A DNA stretch of 64,000 bases from Phoronis australis (taxonomy: Eukaryota > Phoronida > Phoronidae), in assembly GCA_002633005.1 (NCBI GenBank), contig NMRA01000466.1:222633-286632 (forward strand), given 5' to 3'. Both the position numbers and the translations under genes were made by a program. The notes under the pieces were generated by a model. That model worked only from the letters and a program-made list of their open reading frames with translations, had not been told where the DNA came from and made no database searches. This document shows, piece after piece, positions 24,573 to 36,113 of the stretch. Position 1 is the stretch's first letter. Every line of letters starts with the position of its first letter.

Positions 24573-27500
24573 TGCGTGCAGAGCTTGCAAGAAGACATCA
24601 TATATAAAAAGTAAATTGTCAGACTTATATGCTGTACGGTAAATGAGTATGATGAAATCCTGGACGAATCTCTGAACACAAATTGAACATGCTTCAAGCA
24701 AGGCAAGTTTAAATGTTAAAAACGAAACAGTGATATTAGGATTGTGAGTTGTGAGTTGAATAAAATGTGAAATATCACTCCATGAGATATTAAAGTGTAC
24801 GCAACATGACTCTAGTACCTCAAAATAAATTTTATTATTATATCTTACTTGATTTCAGTGCCTTTAGTGCACAGCTCATAAAGAAACACGTAAAAATTGA
24901 AAAAAATAATAATTATGTACAACGTCATGGGTTGAACCCAAGTCGTTCGGCACACTGTTCGGATCAGCAACTAAGTGTATAGAGTGAAGTGAAAGTAAAG
25001 TATATTTAGCGTCGAGAAGGTTCGTAGAGGGATGAAAAGATGTGTTTGCGGAGGCTGCAGCAACAGCAGTCAGACGGAGAACGTCTCGGTGTTCCGAAGG
25101 ACGCCAAAGTTGCGCAGTAGTGGCATCGCTTCGTGCGCCGAACGAGAGTGTGGGACCTCAGCGTGGACCAAGCGATTCTGTCCGGAGCCACTCTGTGTTC
25201 TGTCCACTTTGAGGAGTCGTGTTTCGACTCCAATCAGAGGAGATGTTACGATGAAGGCCTGGTTCAATAAAGGACAATATTTACTATTCAGAAACATCGG
25301 CTCTTTATTCAGGATCGTCTGTTGGATGACTGGGTTGACTGGCCGAGCCCGAGGCCGCTTCTCTCGCGGGAGGATCCAGTTCGTAAGGCCTCAAAGTAGA
25401 AAAGTACGCAGCTGAAAACATATCAAACTCGTTCTCGCTTTCGTGCAACCCCATTTCGTCATCCTGGCCACCATTCTCGTACGTTTCTTCATAGTATTTG
25501 TTCATTTCTTGCTCATAATCGTTGTCGCTTTCAAATTCCCTACTCTCCGCCGTTGTTCAATGCTAGTCGCTGATCTCTTGTGTTCAACCCATGATGTCAC
25601 ATGGCGGGAAATGTGAAAATTGGCAAAATTGAAAGAGAAATCAAAATTTCGAGCTAATGACACAAAATAATCATGGATTTGGCTAAATTTTACGTCATAC
25701 ATTTAGTCTGTGGCCACCGGTAATTCGAAATGTGCAAAAATCCATGGTGTGTACTGTTTAAGGAAATGAATGAAACAGTACCTCCAGGTTTCTTCAGATA
25801 ATCTGCTTCTATGACCAGTTTGGGACTCTTCAAAGACGTTTGTACAGTGGGGTTTGTCGAAACCACTCATTCTGAAAGTACAGATGACGAAGGAGGGTTT
25901 AAATACAATTTGACTCGTTTTACCAGGAGCAATCACAAGATTTAAGAATGTACTTTCAGTCAATTTGTCACACCTTCATGCTTAAAACAACTAATTACCA
26001 GAAGGCAAAATTTGTAGCTGAGACAGCATCATTCTAAACTGACAGCGACTTACGAGACTTCTAACTGATGTAAATTCAGGCTTACATTAGAGCCCATAGT
26101 CTAATCTCTGTATTCTATACACAACTCGAAAATTGAGCAATTCCATGACATGAGCAAACATAAAGATTTGTACTCTAATCACGTGACTTGATTGGCTAAT
26201 TTTTTGAGGTTGTGGGTCCAAGTAATGTGCCTGGACCATGCAGACTGCAAGTAACCATTTTCTCCTAACCTGCAAAGTTTAAGATGAAAACACAGAGAAA
26301 AAAGGCCACCAGTAACTGAATGAGTTTGGCCCACCTATTCTTTCTTTTTAAACTTAATGGAATAATAGAGAACAACTTAGTTGGTCAGTATTCTCATAAG
26401 TGGAAAAAAATAATGCAAAACTAATTAGACATTGTCAAGTATAGCCATCTTGACCAAGACTTACCCCCCCACTGTACCCAGTACGACCAACAAACATATG
26501 AGCTTTCTAATAAAGCTATTGGCATGGCCAGGTGAAGTCCCTTACACATCCTACAAACGTCTCCCCCCTCTTCCACGACAATTCTTTACACCAACTGCTA
26601 CACTGTTTTGCTAGTTAAAATCGACCTAAAAGCCTACTTTCATACTGACTTAAATCCGGTCTGCGCACAGCGTCGACATGAACTGCGAAGTTCATTGAAC
26701 CGTTTATACCGGCTTCGGTAGTTAACGGGTGTCTAAGTAAACTGTAGCTGACGATGCTGTCATCGAAGTAAACGCAACGTAGTGCAGATGCATCACTAGC
26801 ACGCTAGGATTTTTTAATGTGATAATTTGGGAACATTGACATGTGCTAATTGACACAAAAACTATTTCTAATTCGATTGGTGACTATTCGAGCAAAATAT
26901 GAGCAGCAATTAGCGACGACACTACACTTAATTGTTGATGATAACAGTGGCCCCTGACAATAATTTCGATGTAATCGATGTTGACCATTCTTACTGCACC
27001 GCAGCGTCGACGGTCCGCTTGTCTACTGTGAAGTTAACTGACACAGTTAACTTCGATTCAGGACCGAAGTTAACAGTTCATCCTGACTGCAACTCCCCAA
27101 AACATCGACGTGTCGACGTTAGAATGAAAGGGCCTTACCAATTAGCACTAACATGGTGTAACTAATCCGGGTCAGCGTGAATCAGTAGCGCAGCACAAGA
27201 ACTGAACAGCTGATGGAATTGAGGCTCTTCAAAATCGGGTCCGATGTCAATTACCCATCAGTGAATGATCTAACCGTGTACACGAGTCACTGAACATTTC
27301 ACAAACAGCACACTTACTTCAACTTATACTTGACTGTCCATCGAAATCCTTCTAAAGGGTTCATGAGTTCGAACATTCAGTCTTATCCTCATTGTTTCCC
27401 ACCTGTCGAACGAGTCGCTTAAAGTTACACGGTTTGTTGGTAATGCCGCTTTTTGTACTGGTTAACACGTTATTTTCTGAATCTCGCAGAGCAGGACAAC

Positions 27501-27780
27501 TGCGTTTCGCCTTCGGACGTACACTACATAGACCTATTAGTCTCCGCCATTTGTATTTCTGTTGACCTCTAGATCTGTAGCTGCGCATGCCTTGTTGTAA
27601 TGTTCACATCTATTAGAAAATACCGTATTTTTTATTCTTTGTAAACATTTCATTCGTTTATAGTATTTACAACGATTTTTTCAAACATTTTGCACATGTT
27701 GAAAATTAATAACTTTTTGAAGTTCATGTCACTCCAAAAATAACGCCTAAAACGGTGTTAAGAGTTTTTTTATAATATGG
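24573..27780. other. No further gene recognised
   Basis: Apart from the THAP pseudogene, only short frames without similarity. A perfect 11-bp inverted repeat with a 3-base loop (GAAGTTAACTG-ACA-CAGTTAACTTC) lies at 27030-27054. Confidence 0.4.
25032..25246 (+). pseudogene. THAP zinc-finger domain, frame-broken
   Basis: Frame 1 reads MKRCVCGGCSNSSQTENVSV then FRRTPKLRS. Then a second frame, entered just after a TAG, reads WHRFVRRTRVWDLS and LCSVHFEESCFD, then a stop. Together they show the THAP C-x2-C, F-x-R-x-P-K, W-x-R, and C-x2-H-F order. One base change of frame near 25115 separates them, so this is a pseudogene unless the base is an assembly error. The distal proline box is not seen. 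Confidence 0.58.
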
Positions 27781-27789
27781 ACCATAGGC

Positions 27790-28455
27790 CTTTAATTGCA
27801 ATCTATTCACGAAATTTCATAAAAATGCGTCCAGGAACTCCAAAAATACAGAGGAAAACGGGAATATATAAAATTGCCACTTGGGGATACAGTGGTTGTT
27901 GGATCGGTCTGAAAGTCTTCGTTACCTGTTGCCGCCTTCATAAAAATACACTTGCCAAATTTAACAAAGGTCCTGCAGGAGGTTTAGGAGATACAGCCAT
28001 GTACCAAAAAAAGAATTTCCACCAGGATGAGCTACTGTGATAGGAGCCATTCAAAAATCATTGTCAGCTGTCCTTTTCATAACCGCCCTTACGGTGGTTT
28101 GTCCTGCAGACGGGCAGACGATAAAAACTAGACTTAAAACAGTAAAAATGGCCAACAGCTGGCTCAAACTACGTCGAATACACTTGAAAACGTGAAGGGG
28201 GCGTCATCTTTCTAATAGACACCTATTTGTCAAAATTCATGAAAACCTGTTAACACAGAGACAAACGTTCAGAACTAAAATTGCCATCAGGAGGCACACC
28301 GGTTGTCGGATCCGTCCGGCAATCCACTCATGCCGTCCCATCTACGAAAGCAACGTATCTGCAAATTATCATGAACATCGGACGCCGGACGAACTCCGGG
28401 CGGACAGAGATGACGGCTAAATGCGCCCATATACACACCTGAAGGTGCATAAAAC
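27790..28455 (+). repeat. CTCF-like-word tandem repeat, copy 2 (short, diverged)
   Basis: The same monomer phrases are present (TTTAGGAGATACAGCCATG near 27984; AGTAAAAATGGCCA near 28141), with degenerate words near 27877, 28019, 28152 and 28284. It ends ACGGCTAAATGCGCCCATAT ... GGTGCAT, the eroded hairpin end of the family. Confidence 0.68.
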
Positions 28456-30370
28456 AGCTCAATGCTTGAAGGCTTTTTTTAAAAAAATCGTTCCTTTGTG
28501 AACGAACATCTCCCAAAACTTGAAAATGCAGATGAACTTTTTTGATTTGGTAATTTGTCAATGAGTGCGTTTTGCCGTTCGCACACGTGTGCATAGACCG
28601 GTTTGGTATCCATTTCAGCGTGGAATAGCTAGAATTATAGTTAGTCTTATAAAATAATAAATACCTTTTAAGTATGTCCACGCCAATTGAGTTACTCTTT
28701 CATTGAGTGTTACGCACTAGGTAGCTAAATATACACGGCAAGAATTTAAATTAGCAACAGATGTACCATATGAGCAATTTAGAAAGAGCCTGCATCTTTA
28801 TAATAACAATAATTGGCTGGAAGGTTTAGGGACAACTGGAAAAGTTCAATTGACTCATTTCTTGGAGCAAGACAGCATACATCAAGTTTAATATCAGATA
28901 TTAGATGCATGGGGGTCCTTAGATTTTAATTTAGTGTACAATCACGTGAACTATTACCGCTATGTATTAATGAACTCTTGCTTAAATGCCTTTGACTGGT
29001 TTGAGTAGGGGCCCACTGAGCCTTTCCTCTACGGACAAAACCAAACAAATAACGCTCTCGAATTGGCCATTTCGCTGTGTAGGGGGGAGGGGGGACTTTC
29101 TGTAAAAACCATGGCTACAGACTCCCTTCAATCAAGACCCGCTAGTGAATCCCAGGGACCGCACTTCTGTTGTGACCCTTCAAATTATTGTCCTAACAAA
29201 GCAAAAAAGCATGTACCAACTAGATGTACATTTCTAAAATTTTTGGAACACTTATGACCTGCATAACAAGTCACCTGACCCAAGCTCAATCAGCACATTC
29301 TGTTCCTCGAGCAGTTCTTTGGGAAATTTCCTTTGACACCTCAAACTCTACAATTAAGGGTACATGTTTTTCTCGGTCTCCATCCGATTCCAAACTGAGC
29401 TCGATGTTTTCCACAAACTCTGAGAGCAAACGGTGGTAAGCAAGCCCAAACTGGCAAAATATTCAGCTGCCTCTCCGTCTGCAGTGCACGGGACGAGGCC
29501 TGATTTAACATGTTTCAGAAGATCTGTTATCGACTTATTAGATTTTGCTAATGTTTCAACTGCTTGCTTGTTTGGGTATTCCATTGAAGTCCCACTAACC
29601 AGATTAACATAAAGACTCCAGAAAACACTGACTGCGTCATGTTCCTCCGCTGCCGTTTTTTATTAGGTGACATCAGTGGTAACTGCAGGACTTCTTAAGA
29701 AAAAGGTAATTCACAGGAAAACCAAATATTTTTAATTTTATTACATTCTATGTGCTATGAAATGAACCAAATTTTTGAAGAACAATTTTGAGCACTTTAG
29801 ATATCAAGACTGAGGATTTTCACTGATAAGTTGTGCCTGCTGCAAGTGCTCCCTTTGTCTGAGGTAGCTGCAAACATTGGCTCATTGCTGTATGTAGACA
29901 AAACTTCGTCGGTAGTTTTGGGGACAAATGTCGATCATAAAACTATCTATTCTACTCAGACAGGTCAAATTTACAACTAAGTTTCAGAGTATAAAATAAG
30001 GCTTCAGCTGAGATTCGCACGCTAAAATTGGGTACGTTTTCTGTGTTTTTGCTTCTCTGACCCCGTTATCCTCAGAAATTCCAGGCAATATTTCCAATAT
30101 TCGTCTTTTAATCCGTTTTATTTACAAAATGTATTTAGACGACACGCATCTGTTTGCAAATTTTATAATGAACATGCCACAGTTTACTCAGTGGATGGCC
30201 GGACACAGGTTATCGCTGACCGGGGATTAGTAGCTTTCGGTGCGTCGATAGACTGAAGACTGGTTCGAGTTAATCACTTTATTAATTTCCGCCGCAGGTA
30301 CTCAAGTCTACTCAAACTAAACGCACTACGTAATGTGTGTTCTATGCTCCAGCTAGTGCTGCAAAACCTT
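28456..30370. other. No gene recognised
   Basis: A - strand frame at 29354-29584 (MEYPNKQAVETLAKSNK...) has protein-like composition but no similarity that I recognise and no splice context. Confidence 0.35.
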
Positions 30371-30371
30371 G

Positions 30372-30513
30372 ACCAGGGGCGGAACCAGGATTTTGAGTTG
30401 GGGGGTAGAGTATCAGCCAGGATTTTACCCATCAGACATTTACATCCCGAATTTCCAAATTTAATCTGGGAGAATTTGGGGGGGGGCATGGCCGCCCTAA
30501 GTCCGCCACTGGT
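30372..30513. mobile_element. MITE with CCAGnGGCGGA ends
   Basis: Left end CCAGGGGCGGAACCAGGATT and right end CCTAAGTCCGCCACTGG form imperfect inverted repeats around ~140 bp with a G-run near the right end. This layout is common in small non-autonomous DNA transposons of aquatic animals. A second left end of this type (CCAGTGGCGGATCTAGGAT) lies at 45074-45092 in intron 8. Confidence 0.5.
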
Positions 30514-33504
30514 GTCGTTTTATTGCGAAATGATAGGCGCTAGCCTGAACTGTGGGCGCTTGATTTGAAATTCTCAAAATGTTGAGGGAAACGCTTAGAA
30601 GAGCAATGAGTGCTTCTTAAGAAACACTTCAAAAGTAGGTAGTAGGTGCATGCGTGAGCATAGTCGTTATAGGTAACCTGAGCGTTTTGCGGCAATAAGA
30701 GATTGAAAGACGGCACTAGTAAGAATTGTTATTGTAATAGGGGTTTTCGAGGCAAACTTCATGTAGTAGTGTTCACTTTCTGGCTATCGTCACCACCTAC
30801 ATTGTACCTTTTTAATCACCCGGAATAATGTTGTTTTTATTTGCCCAGTTCAGCCCGAACTTTTCTTTCTATTGGAGTAGGAAATATTTACGCCGTGGTC
30901 CGGGGAGCAAAAAATTGGCGTGGTGTATGAAGAGAGGAATAAAAAGTTCACTAACCACAATTTCGCATCTACCCCTTTTGTTGCAATAACTGGCTACGGG
31001 CATAGAACATCGAGCCTAGGGAACATCGACACGGTGAAACATCGAAACAGAAAAATATCAGTGCTGGCGTGCGTTCAGTTAGGCTAGGACCTACGCTAGG
31101 ACCTAGCTAAAATCTAGTCAAAGTCAGTTGTTCTAATTTACAATAAAAGGCAACGTCTCACGTAATCTTGCGAAGTCTTGCGTTTTAGCGAGGTCCTAGC
31201 GCTACTGAAAGGGAGGGTGGGTTACATCGTAAATCATCGGGTCCTATATAACCGCCGGGAATCTGTTAGGTTTATTGCCCGAGTGCTTAACAGAGCCAAG
31301 CCGGTATACTCTTTCATTTTGGACTGTCGTTGTTATATTTTGATGTGCAGCTTTGAAGTAGTACGCACTTATGAGTGTAGGCACTGAATCGCCTACATTT
31401 TAAGTTGGCAACAACATGTGTCAGACTACTCATATGCCGCATACGTATCCCCAGCAACAAGTAAATGGTTTGAAAATTTCCTGGTGTCTCAAAAACAACT
31501 TTGCTGAAAGAAGACATGTGGCCATCTTTTGGTGATTAATAAGGCTGTCATTTTCACGTTTACTGTCTTGAGATAAAAAACGAGACGCATATTTCCGCGT
31601 CACGATAGTCTGCCACCGATTTCGCGCGCTAACAATGGGACTGGTCCGATATCAGTGATACTGTCGCGGATATTTGATAATAACGACACACCTTACGTGA
31701 AAAAAAAAGTTTTTCCACCACAAAGTTTGGCAAGTTGATCGTTTAAGAACTAGTAAAATACCACTGTTTTGTGACGTTTTATCATGTGTTATGCCGTGGT
31801 AAGAAAATTTGTTCGGCGCATCTGGAAATTTGCAAAAGTAGCCGAAAATGTTAAGCAATGAAACGCGTCAAAGAACGATTCTGCATTACATCATGTTCAC
31901 ACGATACGCTTACAAGTCATCGGGAGGGCTGCTCTCGGTTAGTGTTTTTTTGAACTTGAATTGGCAACAACCAAATCACGGTCTGCTTCAAACGAGTTGC
32001 TTTGTATTTGTCAGTTATCTGCCAAGAAGTGTAAAAATTCAGTTCGCAAACTTTGGAAATTCCAGGTCGCATTTTGCGACTTGATACGAAATGTCAAAAA
32101 TCTCAGTTCGCGTTTCCAAATTTCAGGTATCAAATGCGACCTGCAGCTCGTTATGTCGAGCCCTGCCTAAACGTAATATGGATAACTGTATACGTGAACT
32201 ACTTAATTGAAACAGATCTGAAGTCATGGTCAAGGTCAACCATGATGTTTGACGACAGACATTAACTTCTTTGAGCCGCAGTAGTTATGTTTCATGAAAA
32301 TTGGCACCTGACGGGCTGGCTGTGAATTTTGAGCTTCGTATTGCGCGAGGAGACAAAGAATGACATTTGCCTGATTTTAAAGTCTGTTTCGATTGCAAAA
32401 GGGCTAACTGACGATCCCTCGCCACACGTTTTGCTCAGTCATGGCTTTTATTAATGCGTAACTACTTGCAAAGGGGAATTAAATTTAGCTGAACATCTGG
32501 ATATCTTTCAGACACTTCGTATTTGTAAAAAACATGGAGCAGGTACATGTAGATACCAACCGTTCATAAATGTTCTATAAGTTAGGATGTAATAACATAG
32601 TCTTAAAGAAGCCTGGGACGCGGTAAACAGACAAAATTGGAAGATTGAAAGGGGGTTTCTGTCACTGAAAAAGAATTCAACCTGCTCACCAGGTATTTTG
32701 GGGTTTGTTTGATTCTTAATTTCTGTTCAGACCAAAGCATTTTCTTTTAGTTTCAAATTTCAAAAAACGATATGTCACCAGCGCCACTTCTTTTTCTTCC
32801 ACAAGACAAGGCACGTCTCTTGGCTTATAGTAAACGTACACGAAAGGTGACTTTGGGCACGCGGTTTTTTAATTGGCGACTGAAACTTGCGGTAGTCGTA
32901 AAGAGAGGAAATTCAATTTTGAATTATTTTTATTAGATATTGTGCAATGTCTTTGACCCAGGTTTCGTGCACCCTGTGGAACAGAGACGTTAACAGTCTG
33001 CAATAGTTTTTAAGCCCGAAGTCATTAAAACTGTCGAGTGCCACTTAAACCATGATATCTCCACCATATCTAGATCCTTTCACTTCACGAAATATGTCTA
33101 ACTAGAAGTTAACTGTAACAAAATATACAGACACGCGCTCTGAGAAAAACAGGTGAATGCCTATAGCTTCATATAGACTATAATTTCGTATAAATTAAGG
33201 ATCAAATAAGGTGACCTACATTTTGAAGCAGCGCACATTATTTAATAACCAATTGAAACATTTATCGTTATGTTAGTAAATGCATATTTTGCGTAGTGGA
33301 CTGCATTTTCTCGGTTACTCTGTTAATGGCCCAATTTACTCATACCTACCAGGAATTAACGTCTTCGATCTGCAACATGAACGGTTTCAGCTAGAACACA
33401 AGTAAATACTCAGTCTCAGTAGTTCAAGGTGGACTTCCCTAGTCAACCACTTTCGTTAACTTGCCCAGAATTGTACGACGAAACTTGGCTTCCCTCAATT
33501 TAGC
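30514..33504. other. No gene recognised
   Basis: Only short frames without similarity or splice context on either strand. Confidence 0.4.
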
Positions 33505-33566
33505 AGCGGCGGCGGTGGCTTCGGCGGCGGCGGCGGCAGCGGCAGCGGCAGCAGCAGCAGCAGTAG
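33505..33566. repeat. GGC/GCA trinucleotide microsatellite
   Basis: About 60 bp of GGC then GCA units. It abuts the 3' end of the LINE fragment on the - strand and is best read as that element's 3' simple-repeat tail. Confidence 0.85.
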
Positions 33567-34300
33567 TTGTAATGCACTTTATTCACGCTAAGACGAAAAA
33601 GTACAATTAATACAAATTAAAGCTTATGGAGACTCCGTGAAGGACCCGAAGGGTCTGCTCACCACGGAGCCACAGTAAAAAAGAGTGCGGGTGACCTGAT
33701 GCCTCTTGCGGTACATCAGACATGTTTAGGCCACAAAGCCGGGCCCATTACACTAATCACCTGATTATGATTCATGGGGACACAACATCATCGTATTCCT
33801 CATGGGTAAAATCTTCTAATCTGCCTGTTTGTTTCAGAGAGACAGAAAGACTATTAAACCTATATGAATTAACATTGTTCACCAGGCGGGTTATGTGACC
33901 ATCAAGCAGTAAATTACGGTGTCTATTGTAGGCAGGGCAGATCTTCCCCAGATGTTGAGGAGTCTCAGCCTCCAAGCCACAGTTGAGACAAAATTAACAT
34001 GCCATGTAGCCTGTGATGTTACGCTGCCGAGCTAGGTTGCAGCGTCCAGCAATAACCTGGATCAGCTGCCTTATACCAAGCCTATCTTAAGATAACAGTT
34101 TCTTTGAACCTTTTGGTTCAATAGGACTTGGAAAAAAGTTTTTAGTTTGTCTGCAAGCAGAGAACTTTCAGTTTGCACACCCATTGTCTTACCTTTACTC
34201 TGCAGAACCTGTAGGCAACTGGTATGCAAGGTCGGAGCCATAGTAGGCAAACTGTCCAAAATCTTCAACCATGCTCTTCCCACCTCCCAGTAAAAACACA
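33567..34300 (-). pseudogene. LINE reverse-transcriptase C-terminal remnant
   Basis: The - strand reads LIQVIAGRCNLARQRNITG, a stop, then CLNCGLEAETPQHLGKICP. The C-x2-C-x3-E-T-x2-H-x4-C-P pattern is the zinc-like motif after the RT domain of non-LTR retrotransposons. The upstream frame 34071-34301 may be more of the same protein. Downstream, a short 3' UTR has AATAAA (33578-33583, - strand) and runs into a TGC/GCC simple repeat. The TAA inside and the lost RT core show it is dead. Confidence 0.6.
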
Positions 34301-34401
34301 TTTACCAGTTTTCACAACAATTCTTAAAGTGACCGAGAGAGAGGGATGGAGGCCAAAAGCATACTAAAACATAATAAACAAGAGCAACGCGGAGCGTTGA
34401 A

Positions 34402-36113
34402 ATGCGCCCACGAATGCATTGCAAATGGTGTGATTTTAGGGTTATTTATTTGTATCATAAAAATTGCCACTAGATGGCGCAAAAACATACAATCCATCCA
34501 AAAACAGGAACATGCCATATTTCATAAAAATCTGTCGAGGAACTTCTGAGAAACAAAGTAAAACAAAATAAAATGAAATTGCCACTGGTGGGCACAGTGT
34601 CCGTTGGATTCGCCTGAAAGTCGTCGCTGTCTGTTGTTATCTCCACATAAATACACTTACTAAATTTAGTAAAGATCCTGCAGTGGGTTTAGGAGATACA
34701 ACTATGGGCGCAAAACAAAACTACCACTAGGAGGCGGTACAGTAGTCAGTCACCATCGTCAAAGGTCATCTTCACACTGAGAACATTTATGCCAATTTTC
34801 AAATGATTTGGTTGATACAGGGGTGGACACCAAAAACAAGATTTGTAAACAGCAAAAATGGCCACTAGGTGGTGTAAAATACCTCGATTCCATCCCAAAA
34901 CACAAACATAGCGCCATCACACCAATAGATGCCTATATTAAAAATTTTATGAAAATCAGTTTAGGACCTTTGAAGATACTGAGTTAAACGTAAAAAATTA
35001 AAACTGCCACAAGGGGGCACAGCAGTAGTCAGATCTGTCCGAAAGTCGTCGACATCCGTAGGCAACATCATATAAATACACTCACTAAATTAAGTAAAGA
35101 TCCTGCGAACGGTTTAGGACATACAGCCATAGGCGGAACAAAAAACAAAACTGCCTCTATGAGGCACCACAGTAGTCGAAATCGTCGGAATCGTCAACCG
35201 TCCTCTTTATAGTAAGTACATACATGCCAATTTTCACAATCATCCTTTGAGCGGTTTGGTTGATAGAGGGGTGTAGGCAAAAAAACAGACTCGAAAACAG
35301 TAAAAATGGCCACTAGGTGACGCAAACTACATCGAATCCATCCGAAAACGGGAGGAAAGCGTCACCTCACTAATAGGTGCCTACATGTTAAATTTCATGA
35401 AAATCCGTTACGGACTTTTGAAGATACAAAGGTAAACGTAAAAAAATAAAATTGCCACCAGGGGGCACACCGATAATCGGATCTGTCCAAAAGTCGCCGT
35501 CGTCCATTGTTAAACATCATATAAATATACTTACTAAATTTCTTAAAGATCCTGCGAACGGTTTAGGAGATACAGCCATAGGTGCAACAAAAACAAAACT
35601 GCCACTAGGAGGCGCCATAGTAGTCGAAATCGTCGGAAAATCATCGTCAACCGTCGTCTTTATAGCAAGCACATACATGCCAATTTTCACAATCATCCTT
35701 TGAGCGGTTTGGTTGATAGAGGGGTGGACGCAAAAAAACAGACTCGAAAACAGTAAAAATGGCCACTAGGTGGCGCAAACTACGTCGAATCCATCCGAAA
35801 ACGCGTAGATAGCGTCATCTTACTAATGGGTGCCTACATACCAAATGTCATGGAAATCCGTCCAGGACTTTTAAGATACAAAGGTAAGCGTAAAAAACTA
35901 AAATTGTCACCAGGGGGTACACCGGTAGTCGGATCCGTCCGAAAGTTCGCTCATGCCGTCCGATTTATAAATGGAACATATGTGCCAAATTTCATGAACA
36001 TACGTCAAGGCGTTTTGGAGATCGAGCCGCTGACGCCGGACGCCGGACAGACGGACGGACGGACGGACGGAGATGACGGCATAATGCGTCCACATAGAAA
36101 AATGTGGGCGCAT
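34402..36113 (+). repeat. Trimeric ~450-bp tandem repeat with CTCF-like words, copy 3 (most complete)
   Basis: Words sit at 34467, 34582, 34724, 34862, 35007, 35154, 35310, 35455, 35602, 35763 and 35907, mostly 144-161 bp apart. Fits to CCASYAGRKGGCRS include 35455-35468 (CCACCAGGGGGCAC) and 35763-35776 (CCACTAGGTGGCGC). The copy starts ATGCGCCCAC (34402-34411) and ends GTGGGCGCAT (36104-36113), exact inverted repeats. A GACG/GACGG simple repeat precedes a terminal hairpin at 36084-36113. Confidence 0.85.

Noticed and set aside
24920-24980. tRNA-like segment on the - strand (GGGTTCAACCC)
   Set aside because: Only a box B-like word is convincing; no cloverleaf could be folded by eye.
25305-25505. 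- strand ORF with acidic start and LRPYELDPPA, like the start of proteins carrying a P2X7-type Cys domain
   Set aside because: No W-C-x-C-G-x-C domain follows and it overlaps the THAP pseudogene's flank; evidence too thin.
29354-29584. - strand 76-residue ORF
   Set aside because: Protein-like but unmatched, with no splice sites or neighbours.
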